A stretch of DNA of 64,000 bases from Giesbergeria sp. (GTDB lineage Bacteria > Pseudomonadota > Gammaproteobacteria > Burkholderiales > Burkholderiaceae_C), in the NCBI GenBank assembly GCA_017985015.1, contig JAGNYI010000015.1:1-64000 (forward strand), read 5' to 3'. A program made the translations under genes and the position numbers. Position 1 is the first letter of the stretch; every line of letters starts with the position of its first letter. Under the pieces are notes generated by a model. That model was not told the origin of the DNA. It did no database searches and was given only the letters and a program-made list of their open reading frames with translations. This document shows positions 20,302 through 28,398 of the stretch, one piece after another.

Positions 20302-22221
20302 ATGATTCACATCACGCTCCCCGATGGTTCCCAACGCGAATACTCAGGCCCGGTCACCGTGGCCGAGGTAGCCGCTTCGATTGGCGCTGGGTTGGCCAAA
20401 GCCGCGCTTGCTGGCAAGGTGGGCGACAAGGTCGTTGACACCAGCTACCGAATCGAGAAAGACAGCCCGCTTTCGATCGTGACCGCCAAGGATACCGAGG
20501 GCCTGGAAGTGATTCGCCACTCCACGGCCCATTTGCTGGCTTATGCGGTCAAAGAGTTGTTCCCCGAGGCGCAGGTCACGATTGGCCCTGTGATCGAAAA
20601 CGGTTTTTTCTACGATTTCGCCTACAAGCGGCCCTTTACCCCTGAAGACCTCGAAGCCATTGAAAAGCGCATGGCGCACCTGGCTGGCAAGGACGAACCT
20701 GTAACACGGCGCGTGCTGCCGCGCGACGAAGCCGTGGCGTACTTCAAAGCCCTGGGCGAGCACTACAAAGCCGAGATCATTGCCAGTATCCCCAGCAATG
20801 AGGATGTCAGCCTGTATCGCGAGGGCAGCTTTGAAGACCTGTGCCGCGGGCCACACGTGCCCAGCACTGGCAAGCTCAAGCACTTCAAGCTGATGAAGGT
20901 GGCCGGAGCTTACTGGCGGGGCGATCATCGCAACGAAATGCTGCAGCGCATTTACGGTACCGCCTGGGCCACCAAGGAGGAACTGCAGCAGTACCTCACG
21001 ATGCTGGAAGAAGCTGAAAAGCGGGACCACCGCAAGCTGGGCCGCGAACTGGATTTGTTCCACATCGATGAACACTCTCCCGGCACCGTGTTCTGGCATC
21101 CCAAGGGCTGGACGCTGTGGCAGGAAGTGGAGCAATACATGCGTCGCGTCTACCGCGACAACGGCTATCAGGAAGTCAAAGGCCCCCAGATCCTGGACAA
21201 GACGCTTTGGGAAAAGACCGGGCATTGGGACAAGTACCGAGAGAACATGTTCACGACCGAATCGGAAAAGCGTGAATACGCGCTCAAGCCGATGAACTGT
21301 CCGGGGCACATCCTGATCTTCAAGCAAGGCATCAAAAGCTACCGGGACCTGCCGCTGCGCTACGGTGAGTTTGGGCAGTGCCACCGCAACGAGCCGACCG
21401 GCGGTCTGCACGGCATCATGCGCGTGCGGGCATTCACGCAGGACGACGGGCATATCTTCTGTACCGAGGACCAGATTCAGACGGAAGTGCTGGCCTTCAC
21501 CCGCCTGCTGCAAGACGTTTACCGCGACTTCGGCTTTGTTCACATCATCTACAAGGTGGCAACCCGCCCCGATGCGCGCATTGGCTCTGACGAAAGCTGG
21601 GACAAGGCAGAAACCGCGCTCATCAACAGCCTGGACGCCTCGGGCTGTGCCTATGAAATCTCGCCGGGCGAGGGTGCTTTCTATGGGCCCAAGATCGAAT
21701 ACACACTCAAAGATGCCATTGGGCGGCAGTGGCAATGCGGCACGATCCAGGTGGACTTTTCCATGCCTGAACGCTTGGACGCAGAGTATGTGGGCGAGGA
21801 CGGCAACCGCCACCGGCCCGTGATGCTGCACCGTGCCATTGTCGGCAGCCTGGAGCGCTTTATCGGCATCTTGATCGAACAGCACGCCGGGGCGTTGCCG
21901 GTCTGGCTGGCCCCCGTGCAGGTAGGTGTGCTAAACATTACCGACGCGCAGGCCGATTACTGTCGCGAAATTGCTGAAAAACTGGCCCTAGCGGTGCCGC
22001 AGCATCCCTTGCGTGTTGGGCTGGATCTGCGAAACGAGAAGATTACGTATAAAATACGCGAGCATTCGTTGCAAAAGCTGCCCTTTATTCTCGTTGCAGG
22101 CGAGAAAGAGCGTGTTGCCGGAGCGGTTGCAGTGCGCGCCCGAGGCAACAAAGATCTCGGAGTGATGCCGATCGATGACTTCATTCGGCTCGTCACCAGC
22201 GCAATTGCCGAAAAAGCTTGA
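20302..22221 (+). CDS. thrS: Threonyl-tRNA synthetase
   Basis: Charges tRNA-Thr; class II synthetase of 639 residues, the usual length. An N-terminal TGS domain ([20 protein letters not shown]) precedes the editing domain with the [10 protein letters not shown] zinc/editing motif and [12 protein letters not shown]. The catalytic core has [10 protein letters not shown] with the zinc-binding cysteine, [19 protein letters not shown] (motif 2) and motif 3 in [12 protein letters not shown], and an anticodon-binding domain follows. ATG at 20302 follows AAGGA at five bases and gives the conserved start; an upstream TTG is less likely. It heads the translation operon thrS-infC-rpmI-rplT-pheS-pheT-ihfA. 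A -10-like GTATAAAAT near its 3' end could be an internal promoter for infC. Confidence 0.97.
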   Translation: MIHITLPDGSQREYSGPVTVAEVAASIGAGLAKAALAGKVGDKVVDTSYRIEKDSPLSIVTAKDTEGLEVIRHSTAHLLAYAVKELFPEAQVTIGPVIENGFFYDFAYKRPFTPEDLEAIEKRMAHLAGKDEPVTRRVLPRDEAVAYFKALGEHYKAEIIASIPSNEDVSLYREGSFEDLCRGPHVPSTGKLKHFKLMKVAGAYWRGDHRNEMLQRIYGTAWATKEELQQYLTMLEEAEKRDHRKLGRELDLFHIDEHSPGTVFWHPKGWTLWQEVEQYMRRVYRDNGYQEVKGPQILDKTLWEKTGHWDKYRENMFTTESEKREYALKPMNCPGHILIFKQGIKSYRDLPLRYGEFGQCHRNEPTGGLHGIMRVRAFTQDDGHIFCTEDQIQTEVLAFTRLLQDVYRDFGFVHIIYKVATRPDARIGSDESWDKAETALINSLDASGCAYEISPGEGAFYGPKIEYTLKDAIGRQWQCGTIQVDFSMPERLDAEYVGEDGNRHRPVMLHRAIVGSLERFIGILIEQHAGALPVWLAPVQVGVLNITDAQADYCREIAEKLALAVPQHPLRVGLDLRNEKITYKIREHSLQKLPFILVAGEKERVAGAVAVRARGNKDLGVMPIDDFIRLVTSAIAEKA

Positions 22222-22311
22222 GATCAGCAGATATTTTCTTGCTACATCAGCCGGTGTAGCGAAGTTTTGTTGGTCGAAAGTTTCGGACGTCCTACTTAAG
22301 AGGTGAGAACC

Positions 22312-22914
22312 ATAGCTACTGAATTTCGTGATCGTCGCCACCGTGAAGAGCGCAAGCACCGCCTGAACCGTGAAATCATGGCCCCTGAAGTCCGCTTGTC
22401 GGGCCCGGAAAATGAGCCCCTTGGGGTCGTCAGCCTGATGGAAGCTTTGCGCATGGCGGGCGAGATGGATGTGGATTTGGTGGAAATTGCCGCGACGGCC
22501 AACCCGCCGGTGTGTCGCTTGATGGACTATGGCAAGTTCAAGTACATCGAGCAAAAGCGCGCTGCAGAAGCCAAGGCCAAGCAGACGGTCATTGAAATCA
22601 AGGAAGTCAAGTTCCGCCCCGGCACCGATGACGGCGACTACAACATCAAGTTGCGCAATATTCGGCGCTTTCTTGCCGAGGGTGACAAGTGCAAGATCAC
22701 GCTGCGTTTTCGTGGCCGTGAGATCACGCACCAGGAGCTGGGTTTGGCGCTGCTGAACCGCTTGCGCGATGATCTGGGTGACACCATTTTGGTGGAGCAG
22801 TTTCCCCGGCTGGAAGGACGCCAGATGATCATGATGATCGCACCGGCACGCAAGAAGACCGCAGCGGCGCGTTCTGCTGAAGCGGCCTCCGGCGCGGATG
22901 TCAGTGCTTCCTGA
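22312..22914 (+). CDS. infC: Translation initiation factor IF-3 (non-canonical ATA start)
   Basis: Binds the 30S subunit and monitors start-codon choice. The 200-residue protein shows the [13 protein letters not shown] block, [11 protein letters not shown], the linker helix and the C-terminal domain ending [13 protein letters not shown]. No ATG exists near the N-terminus. ATA at 22312, eight bases after AGAGGTGAG, gives the family N-terminus [23 protein letters not shown] at 22303 lies inside that ribosome binding site. Family knowledge: infC commonly starts at AUU, AUC or AUA, so that IF-3 represses its own translation. It follows thrS by 90 bp and precedes rpmI by 181 bp. Confidence 0.93.
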   Translation: MATEFRDRRHREERKHRLNREIMAPEVRLSGPENEPLGVVSLMEALRMAGEMDVDLVEIAATANPPVCRLMDYGKFKYIEQKRAAEAKAKQTVIEIKEVKFRPGTDDGDYNIKLRNIRRFLAEGDKCKITLRFRGREITHQELGLALLNRLRDDLGDTILVEQFPRLEGRQMIMMIAPARKKTAAARSAEAASGADVSAS

Positions 22915-22940
22915 GAGGCGAGTTTTTGAAAAATTGAACT

Positions 22941-22963
22941 GCCACGGCATGCGTTGCCTTGGC
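22941..22963 (+). other. Hairpin in the infC-rpmI spacer
   Basis: GCCACGGCA, loop TGCGT, TGCCTTGGC forms a nearly perfect stem (one mismatch) with no T-run, so it is not a terminator. In other proteobacteria the spacer upstream of rpmI-rplT mRNA folds into an L20-binding autoregulatory site. This is the only obvious stem in the 181-bp spacer here, and the assignment is speculative. Confidence 0.3.
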
Positions 22964-23095
22964 GGTTGAATAGGAAAACCGTTCGCGGAGATCCAATGCT
23001 GGCTGAAATGCCTGCAAAAAAGAAGTGTCTCGGGGCCAACAAGCTTGCAAGCTATTTTGCAAACGCCTCACGAGCACAAGCTAAGGAGCATTTTC

Positions 23096-23299
23096 ATGCC
23101 CAAAATGAAGACCAAGAGCAGCGCAAAGAAGCGCTTTCGCGTTCGCCCGGGTGGTACCGTCAAGCGCGGTCATGCCTTCAAGCGTCACATCCTGACCAAG
23201 AAGACCACCAAGAACAAGCGCCATCTGCGTGGCATCACGGCTGTCCATGAGACCAATATGGGTTCCATGGCGCAGATGCTGCCCTTCGCTGGCCTGTAA
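23096..23299 (+). CDS. rpmI: 50S ribosomal protein L35
   Basis: Component of the large ribosomal subunit. The 67-residue product [20 protein letters not shown]... is highly basic and contains [17 protein letters not shown], the L35 signature. ATG at 23096 follows TAAGGAG at seven bases; an upstream in-frame start would add 17 unrelated residues. It lies between infC and rplT in the standard order, with 26 bp to rplT. Confidence 0.96.
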   Translation: MPKMKTKSSAKKRFRVRPGGTVKRGHAFKRHILTKKTTKNKRHLRGITAVHETNMGSMAQMLPFAGL

Positions 23300-23325
23300 T
23301 TAACGGACGAACAAGGAGTACTCAC

Positions 23326-23685
23326 ATGCCTCGCGTCAAACGTGGTGTAACGGCTCACGCCCGTCACAAAAAAGTTCTGGCCCTTGCCAAGGGTTTTCGC
23401 GGTCGCCGCGGTAATGTTTTCCGGATCGCCAAACAGGCGGTCATGAAGGCTGGGCAGTATGCCTACCGTGACCGCCGTGCCAAGAAGCGCGTGTTCCGCC
23501 GCCTCTGGATTGCCCGTATCAACGCCGGTGCGCGCGAACTGGGCCTGACCTACAGCCAGTTTGCCAACGGCCTGAAAAAGGCATCCATCGAGATCGACCG
23601 CAAGATGCTGGCCGATCTGGCTGTGCACGACAAAGCGGCATTTGGCAGCATCGTGGAGCAGGTAAAGGCCAAGCTGGCTGCCTGA
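23326..23685 (+). CDS. rplT: 50S ribosomal protein L20
   Basis: Early-assembly 23S rRNA-binding protein. The 119-residue product begins [18 protein letters not shown], with [20 protein letters not shown] and [20 protein letters not shown], all L20 landmarks. An AAGGAG ribosome binding site precedes it. In other bacteria L20 represses its own operon by binding the leader mRNA. It is followed by an intrinsic terminator before pheS, which may separate expression of the ribosomal genes from the synthetase genes. Confidence 0.97.
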   Translation: MPRVKRGVTAHARHKKVLALAKGFRGRRGNVFRIAKQAVMKAGQYAYRDRRAKKRVFRRLWIARINAGARELGLTYSQFANGLKKASIEIDRKMLADLAVHDKAAFGSIVEQVKAKLAA

Positions 23686-23695
23686 GCGAACCGCA

Positions 23696-23754
23696 AATTG
23701 CTATTTTATAGATAGCTATTAGCGCAATAACGGCAAGGGCTAGGGCTTGAAAAG
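23696..23754 (+). repeat. Palindromic repeat between rplT and pheS
   Basis: Copy of the dispersed family: ATTGCTATTTTATAGATAGC, TATTAGCGCAATAACGGC, AAGGGCTAGGGCTTGAAAA. Its right half forms the left arm of the terminator at 23734-23774, so here the element seems to have contributed to a functional transcription signal. Confidence 0.5.
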
Positions 23755-23774
23755 GCACTAGCCCTTGTTTTTTT
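23734..23774 (+). terminator. Intrinsic terminator between rplT and pheS
   Basis: A perfect ten-base stem, CAAGGGCTAG/CTAGCCCTTG, with a 14-base loop and a following run of eight T. It ends 11 bases before the pheS ATG. No phenylalanine-rich leader peptide like E. coli pheM is present in the 100-bp gap. The hairpin therefore acts as a partial terminator, or as an attenuator of a different kind. Confidence 0.85.
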
Positions 23775-23785
23775 GAAGAGTACTT

Positions 23786-24838
23786 ATGAACGACCTGGAT
23801 TCCTTGGTTGAGACCGCCCGGCAAGCCTTTGCGGAAAGCGCAACGCCCGCCGATCTCGAAAATGCGAAAGCCCAATTTTTGGGCAAATCCGGGCGAATGA
23901 CCGAGCTTATGAAGGGCATGGCGCAGCTCTCGCCCGACGAGAAAAAGTCGCGCGGCGCAGCCATCAACCTTGCCAAGCAAGCCATCGAGGCCGCCTTGAC
24001 GGCGCGCCGCCAGGCCTTGGCCGAAATCGAGTTGCAGCTGCAATTGCAAGCCGAAGCGCTTGACGTGAGCCTGCCTGGCCGCCAGCGAGGGCAGGGCGGG
24101 CTGCACCCCGTTTCTCTCACGCTTGAGCGCATCGAAGGCATCTTTGGCTCCATGGGCTTCGAGGTGGCAGACGGGCCCGAAATCGAAACGGACTGGTTCA
24201 ATTTCACGGCGCTCAATACGCCGCAGGACCATCCGGCGCGCTCCATGCACGACACCTTTTACATAGAGGGCGGCAGCGAACAAGCGCCCCACCTGCTGCG
24301 CACACACACCAGCCCGATGCAGATCCGGCATGCCATCGCGCATGTCAAGCGCCATCGCGCCGCACTGGATGCTGGCCAGGCAATGCCGGAAATCCGGGTT
24401 ATCGCCCCTGGGCGAACCTACCGGGTGGATAGCGATGCCACCCACTCGCCCATGTTTCACCAGTGCGAGGGCCTGTGGATCGGTGAAAACGTCAGCTTCA
24501 AAGATTTGAAGTACATCTTCACCGCGTTCTGCCGCACCTTCTTTGAGACCGAAGACCTGGTGCTGCGCTTTCGTCCCAGTTTTTTCCCGTTCACTGAACC
24601 CAGCGCCGAAATCGACATCCAGTTCCAACAGGGGCCCTTGGCGGGTCGGTGGCTGGAGGTGGCGGGTTCCGGCCAGGTGCATCCCAATGTGGTGCGCAAC
24701 ATGGGATTGGACCCGGAGCGTTTCATCGGTTTCGCTTTTGGTATGGGGTTCGATCGTTTGACCATGCTGCGCTACGGGGTCAACGATCTGCGTCTGTTTT
24801 TTGACGGCGACATCCGTTTCCTCTCGCAATTCCAATAA
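23786..24838 (+). CDS. pheS: Phenylalanyl-tRNA synthetase alpha subunit
   Basis: Catalytic subunit of the heterotetrameric PheRS. The 350-residue protein has an N-terminal coiled coil that binds tRNA, then [33 protein letters not shown], the motif 2 region [22 protein letters not shown], and the C-terminal [18 protein letters not shown] (motif 3). ATG follows a GAAGAG-like site directly after the terminator T-run. pheT follows after 71 bp. Confidence 0.97.
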   Translation: MNDLDSLVETARQAFAESATPADLENAKAQFLGKSGRMTELMKGMAQLSPDEKKSRGAAINLAKQAIEAALTARRQALAEIELQLQLQAEALDVSLPGRQRGQGGLHPVSLTLERIEGIFGSMGFEVADGPEIETDWFNFTALNTPQDHPARSMHDTFYIEGGSEQAPHLLRTHTSPMQIRHAIAHVKRHRAALDAGQAMPEIRVIAPGRTYRVDSDATHSPMFHQCEGLWIGENVSFKDLKYIFTAFCRTFFETEDLVLRFRPSFFPFTEPSAEIDIQFQQGPLAGRWLEVAGSGQVHPNVVRNMGLDPERFIGFAFGMGFDRLTMLRYGVNDLRLFFDGDIRFLSQFQ

Positions 24839-24909
24839 GGCGCTGCGGCCGCCTGTGGCCCTTGACATTGCCCGATGGGGCGACCTAGTGACGAACGAAG
24901 AATTTCCCT

Positions 24910-27357
24910 ATGCAATTTCCTGAATCCTGGCTGCGCGAGTTCTGTAATCCGGCCTTGAGCACGTCCGAGCTGGCAGATACCCTGACCATGGCGGGTCTGG
25001 AAGTCGAAGAAATGGCGCCTGTCGCACCGCCCTTTGGCGGTGTGGTGGTGGGTGAAATTCGCTCAGCCGTGCAGCATCCTGACGCTGACCGTCTGCGTGT
25101 GTGCCAGGTGGATGTCGGCCAAGCTGAGCCGCTCACTATCGTTTGCGGAGCGCCCAATGCCCGCGCAGGCATCAAGGTGCCTTGCGCACTTGTCGGTGCT
25201 GAGTTGCCGGCCGGGGAAGATGGAAGGCCTTTTGTCATTCGTGTCGGAAAGCTGCGCGGTGTGGAAAGCCACGGCATGCTGTGTTCCGCCAAAGAACTCA
25301 AGCTCTCGGACGACCACGGCGGACTGCTTGAACTGCCGGACAACACGCCCGTGGGAGCGGACATCCGCGAAGTCCTGTCGCTCGACGATACCCTTTTCAC
25401 GCTCAAGCTCACGCCGAATCTTGCGCATTGCCTCAGCGTCTACGGCGTGGCGCGGGAATTGGCCGCACTGACCGGCGCGGCGCTCAAAACGCCAGTTTTC
25501 CCGACCGTGGCGGCCCGTGTCTCCGACACGCTGCCGGTTCAGATCAGCGCGCCGGATTTGTGCGGACGGTTTTCTGGCCGCATTGTGCGAAGCGTCAACC
25601 CCCGTGCCAGCACACCAGCATGGATGATCGAGCGCCTGGCACGCTGCGGTCAGCGCAGTGTTTCACCGCTGGTGGACATCTCAAACTACGTGATGTTCGA
25701 GCTGGGCAGGCCCTCGCATATCTTTGACCTGGACAAGATTCACGGCGGGCTGGACGTTCGCTGGGCACGTGTGGGCGAATCGCTGGATCTGCTCAATGGC
25801 AGCACGGTGACGCTGGACGCCGAGGTGGGCGTGATTGCAGACGACGCGCAGGTGGAGTCCTTGGCCGGCATCATGGGCGGCCAGGCCACGGCGGTATCGG
25901 ATGCTACGCAAAATATCTACATTGAGGCCGCGTTCTGGTGGCCGCAGGCTGTGGCGGGGCGCTCGCGCCGGTTTCGTTTTTCCACCGAAGCCGGCCATCG
26001 CTTCGAGCGCGGGGTGGACCCGGAGCAAACGGTGGAGCACATTGAACGCATCACCCAGCTCGTTCTCGATATTTGCGGCACCCCAGACTCGGTTTGCGGC
26101 CCCGTGAATGACCAAAAGCTGCGTATGCCCGAGCGCGCTGCGGTGCGCTTACGCATTGCGCGTGCCGCAAAAGTGATTGGCATGCCCGTCTCGCAAGCGC
26201 AGTGCGTGCAGGTGCTTGAACGCCTGGGCTTGGAAGTGGTGCAAGTCGAGGGGGAGCTCAGTGTTCGTCCCCCTGCCTATCGTTTCGATCTGGCACATGA
26301 GGAGGACCTGATCGAAGAAGTGGCGCGCATCGTCGGTTACGGCCAATTGCCCGATACGCCGCCGCTCGCTCCAGTGACGCCTTTGCTGCGGCCCGAGCGC
26401 AAGCGCAGCCCATTTGTGCTCAGGCGCCAGCTTGCGGCGCTGGGCTACCAGGAGACGATCAACTTCAGCTTCGTTGATGCAGCCTGGGAGCGCGAACTGT
26501 CCGGCGCCATCGATCCGATCCGCCTGTTGAACCCGATTGCAAGCCAAATGGGTGTCATGCGCTCGTCGCTATTAGGTTCTTTGCTACAAGTTTTGAAGTT
26601 CAATGCCGATCGCCGCGCCGAGCGCGTGCGCGTCTTTGAGCTGGGCCGCGTATTTTTGCGCGACGCCTTGGTTTCAGATTCCGACACCACGGTTGCGGGC
26701 TATCGCCAACCTCAGCGCGTCGCGGGTCTGGCGTTTGGCGCTGCCGATCGCGTCCAATGGGCCACGGCACCCCGCAACGTGGACTTTTTTGATGCCAAAG
26801 GCGACGTTGAGGCGCTGCTTGCGCCGCGCAAACCGGTATTCGAGGCGGCTGAACATCCGGCCATGCATCCAGGGCGCTGCGCACGCATCGTGCTCGATGG
26901 CAGCACGGTGGGATTTGTCGGCGAGTTGCACCCCAAATGGCGACAGTCCTGGGGTCTACCACAGGCCCCTGTGCTCTTCGAGCTTGAGCTGGATGCCGTA
27001 TTGAGCAGGGCGATACCTGAATTCACCTCAGTGGCACGTCACCAATCTGTGGAGCGCGACATTGCTGTGGTGGTTGGCGAGGCCGTGTCGCATGGCCAGC
27101 TCATGGCGTCGATCACCTCTGCATTGGATGCCGCATTGCTGCGCGATGCGGTTTTGTTTGACGTCTATCGTCCCAAGGCCCCAAAGGGCGGAGAAATGGC
27201 TGCAGCCAGCGCATCGCTCGCGCAAGGTGAAAAGAGCATGGCGATTCGCCTGGTGCTCGGTGGCGACAGTACGTTGACCGACGCACAGATCGACGCGGCC
27301 GTGTCGACCGTTGTCGAACAACTGGCTCAGCGCCATGGCGCGCGTTTGCGGGTCTAG
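24910..27357 (+). CDS. pheT: Phenylalanyl-tRNA synthetase beta subunit
   Basis: Non-catalytic editing and tRNA-binding partner of PheS. The 815-residue protein begins [14 protein letters not shown] and has an OB-fold tRNA-binding domain ([37 protein letters not shown]). The B3/B4 editing region ([24 protein letters not shown]), B5, a degenerate catalytic-like core ([14 protein letters not shown]) and the C-terminal ferredoxin-fold anticodon-binding domain follow. Its stop overlaps the ribosome binding site region of ihfA ten bases before the latter's ATG. Confidence 0.97.
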   Translation: MQFPESWLREFCNPALSTSELADTLTMAGLEVEEMAPVAPPFGGVVVGEIRSAVQHPDADRLRVCQVDVGQAEPLTIVCGAPNARAGIKVPCALVGAELPAGEDGRPFVIRVGKLRGVESHGMLCSAKELKLSDDHGGLLELPDNTPVGADIREVLSLDDTLFTLKLTPNLAHCLSVYGVARELAALTGAALKTPVFPTVAARVSDTLPVQISAPDLCGRFSGRIVRSVNPRASTPAWMIERLARCGQRSVSPLVDISNYVMFELGRPSHIFDLDKIHGGLDVRWARVGESLDLLNGSTVTLDAEVGVIADDAQVESLAGIMGGQATAVSDATQNIYIEAAFWWPQAVAGRSRRFRFSTEAGHRFERGVDPEQTVEHIERITQLVLDICGTPDSVCGPVNDQKLRMPERAAVRLRIARAAKVIGMPVSQAQCVQVLERLGLEVVQVEGELSVRPPAYRFDLAHEEDLIEEVARIVGYGQLPDTPPLAPVTPLLRPERKRSPFVLRRQLAALGYQETINFSFVDAAWERELSGAIDPIRLLNPIASQMGVMRSSLLGSLLQVLKFNADRRAERVRVFELGRVFLRDALVSDSDTTVAGYRQPQRVAGLAFGAADRVQWATAPRNVDFFDAKGDVEALLAPRKPVFEAAEHPAMHPGRCARIVLDGSTVGFVGELHPKWRQSWGLPQAPVLFELELDAVLSRAIPEFTSVARHQSVERDIAVVVGEAVSHGQLMASITSALDAALLRDAVLFDVYRPKAPKGGEMAAASASLAQGEKSMAIRLVLGGDSTLTDAQIDAAVSTVVEQLAQRHGARLRV

Positions 27358-27367
27358 GAGACGAACA

Positions 27368-27688
27368 ATGCATCGCGTGGAATTCACTGTCGAGAGCTTG
27401 GAGACTCCCGCTCTGACCAAGGCGCAGCTTGCGGACTTGCTGTTTGACCAGATCGGTCTGAACAAGCGAGAGTCCAAAGACATGGTCGATGCTTTTTTTG
27501 ACCTCATTGCACGCAGCCTGGTCGACGGCGAAGACGTCAAGCTTTCCGGTTTCGGTAATTTTCAGATCCGCACCAAGGCGCCGCGGCCAGGTCGCAACCC
27601 GCGCACCGGCGAGGCCATCCCCATCGGTGAGCGCCGCGTCGTTACGTTTCACGCCAGCAGCAAGCTCAAAGAGCAGATTCAAGGTTGA
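27368..27688 (+). CDS. ihfA: Integration host factor alpha subunit
   Basis: DNA-bending nucleoid protein that pairs with IHF beta. The 106-residue product shows [34 protein letters not shown] and the DNA-intercalating arm [15 protein letters not shown]. The chosen ATG lies just after AGGAGA, giving the slightly extended start [14 protein letters not shown] seen in betaproteobacteria. Location directly after pheT is the standard arrangement. Confidence 0.96.
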   Translation: MHRVEFTVESLETPALTKAQLADLLFDQIGLNKRESKDMVDAFFDLIARSLVDGEDVKLSGFGNFQIRTKAPRPGRNPRTGEAIPIGERRVVTFHASSKLKEQIQG

Positions 27689-27801
27689 CGCCATCGCACG
27701 CTTGGGTGTGTGCGTTTTGTAACAACCGTTGGCACAATGCATGCGTCTGCTGTAGGCTTAAAGGTTTACTGCCTTTTCGCGCGCTGCAGCGCAATGTTGT
27801 C

Positions 27802-28191
27802 ATGGGCCTTGTGCTTCCCTCCATCCCGGCCAAACGCTATTTCACCATTGGCGAAGTGGCGGATTTGTGCGCGGTCAAGCCGCATGTGCTGCGCTATTGG
27901 GAGCAGGAATTCACGCAGCTGCGTCCAATCAAGCGCCGTGGCAATCGCCGCTACTACCAGCACCATGAAGTGTTGATGATCCGCCGCATTCGTGATCTGC
28001 TTTACGACCAGGGTTTTACGATCAGCGGTGCGCGCAACCAACTGCAGGAAATTGCTCCGCTTTCCCTCAATGTGCGTGAAGATGTCGTAGAACCTGATGG
28101 CGCAAAAGGGTTCGTTGTCGAACTTCCAGACATGGAAGCAGTGCGACGCGAATTGTTTGAAATACGTGGTCTGCTCCTGTCTGCGGTGTGA
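27802..28191 (+). CDS. MerR-family transcriptional regulator
   Basis: A 129-residue DNA-binding protein with an N-terminal winged helix-turn-helix of MerR type: RYFTIGEVADLCAVKPHVLR, YWEQEFTQLRPIKRRGNRRYY, then IRRIRDLLYDQGFTISGARN. The C-terminal part is short and lacks metal-binding cysteines. It is the conserved MerR-like gene that follows ihfA in many proteobacteria, whose target is not known to me. ATG at 27802 gives MGLVLPSIPAKRYF; the frame is open upstream to the ihfA end, without homology. tRNA-Pro follows 25 bp downstream. Confidence 0.85.
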   Translation: MGLVLPSIPAKRYFTIGEVADLCAVKPHVLRYWEQEFTQLRPIKRRGNRRYYQHHEVLMIRRIRDLLYDQGFTISGARNQLQEIAPLSLNVREDVVEPDGAKGFVVELPDMEAVRRELFEIRGLLLSAV

Positions 28192-28199
28192 TTTGGACT

Positions 28200-28205
28200 T
28201 ATAAT
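28200..28205 (+). promoter_or_regulatory. -10 element of the tRNA-Pro promoter
   Basis: A perfect TATAAT starts nine bases after the merR stop and 17 bases before the tRNA 5' end, the expected spacing for a stable-RNA promoter. The -35 region (CTGTCT at 28177-28182) is weak. Confidence 0.55.
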
Positions 28206-28216
28206 CTAAGGCTTGT

Positions 28217-28293
28217 CGGCGTGTGGCGCAGCCTGGTAGCGCACTTGCATGGGGTGCAAGGGGTCGAAGGTTCGAATCCTTTCACGCCGACCA
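28217..28293 (+). tRNA. tRNA-Pro (anticodon GGG)
   Basis: A full 77-nt cloverleaf: acceptor stem CGGCGTG/CACGCCG, D-arm GCGCAGCCTGGTAGCGC, anticodon stem CTTGC/GCAAG with loop ATGGGGT (anticodon GGG), T-arm AAGGTTCGAATCCTT and an encoded CCA end. It has its own promoter and is followed by a terminator. Confidence 0.97.
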
Positions 28294-28310
28294 TTTATTC
28301 GATCAGAGAC

Positions 28311-28345
28311 ACGGGTTACAACAGCGATGTTGTAGCCCGTTTTTT
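28311..28345 (+). terminator. Intrinsic terminator after tRNA-Pro
   Basis: Stem ACGGGTTACAAC/GTTGTAGCCCGT (one G-U pair) with a six-base loop and a T run starts 17 bases after the tRNA CCA end. Confidence 0.9.
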
Positions 28346-28398
28346 ATTTCTGCTGCCTTGGTTGCGCCGACAGGTGCCGAGGCATGAGGAGTCCGCTC

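Noticed and set aside
20344..21885. Long minus-strand open frame (513 codons) opposite thrS
   Set aside because: Mirror of the thrS codon pattern; no recognisable domain and thrS is unambiguous.
23686..23785. pheM-type phenylalanine leader peptide before pheS
   Set aside because: No small frame with a ribosome binding site and Phe codon run exists in the gap, although a terminator hairpin does.
26567..26600. Possible palindromic-repeat copy inside pheT (CGCTATTAGG...TTGCTACAAG)
   Set aside because: Only short fragments resemble the consensus, block order is not preserved, and the encoded residues fit the PheT family.
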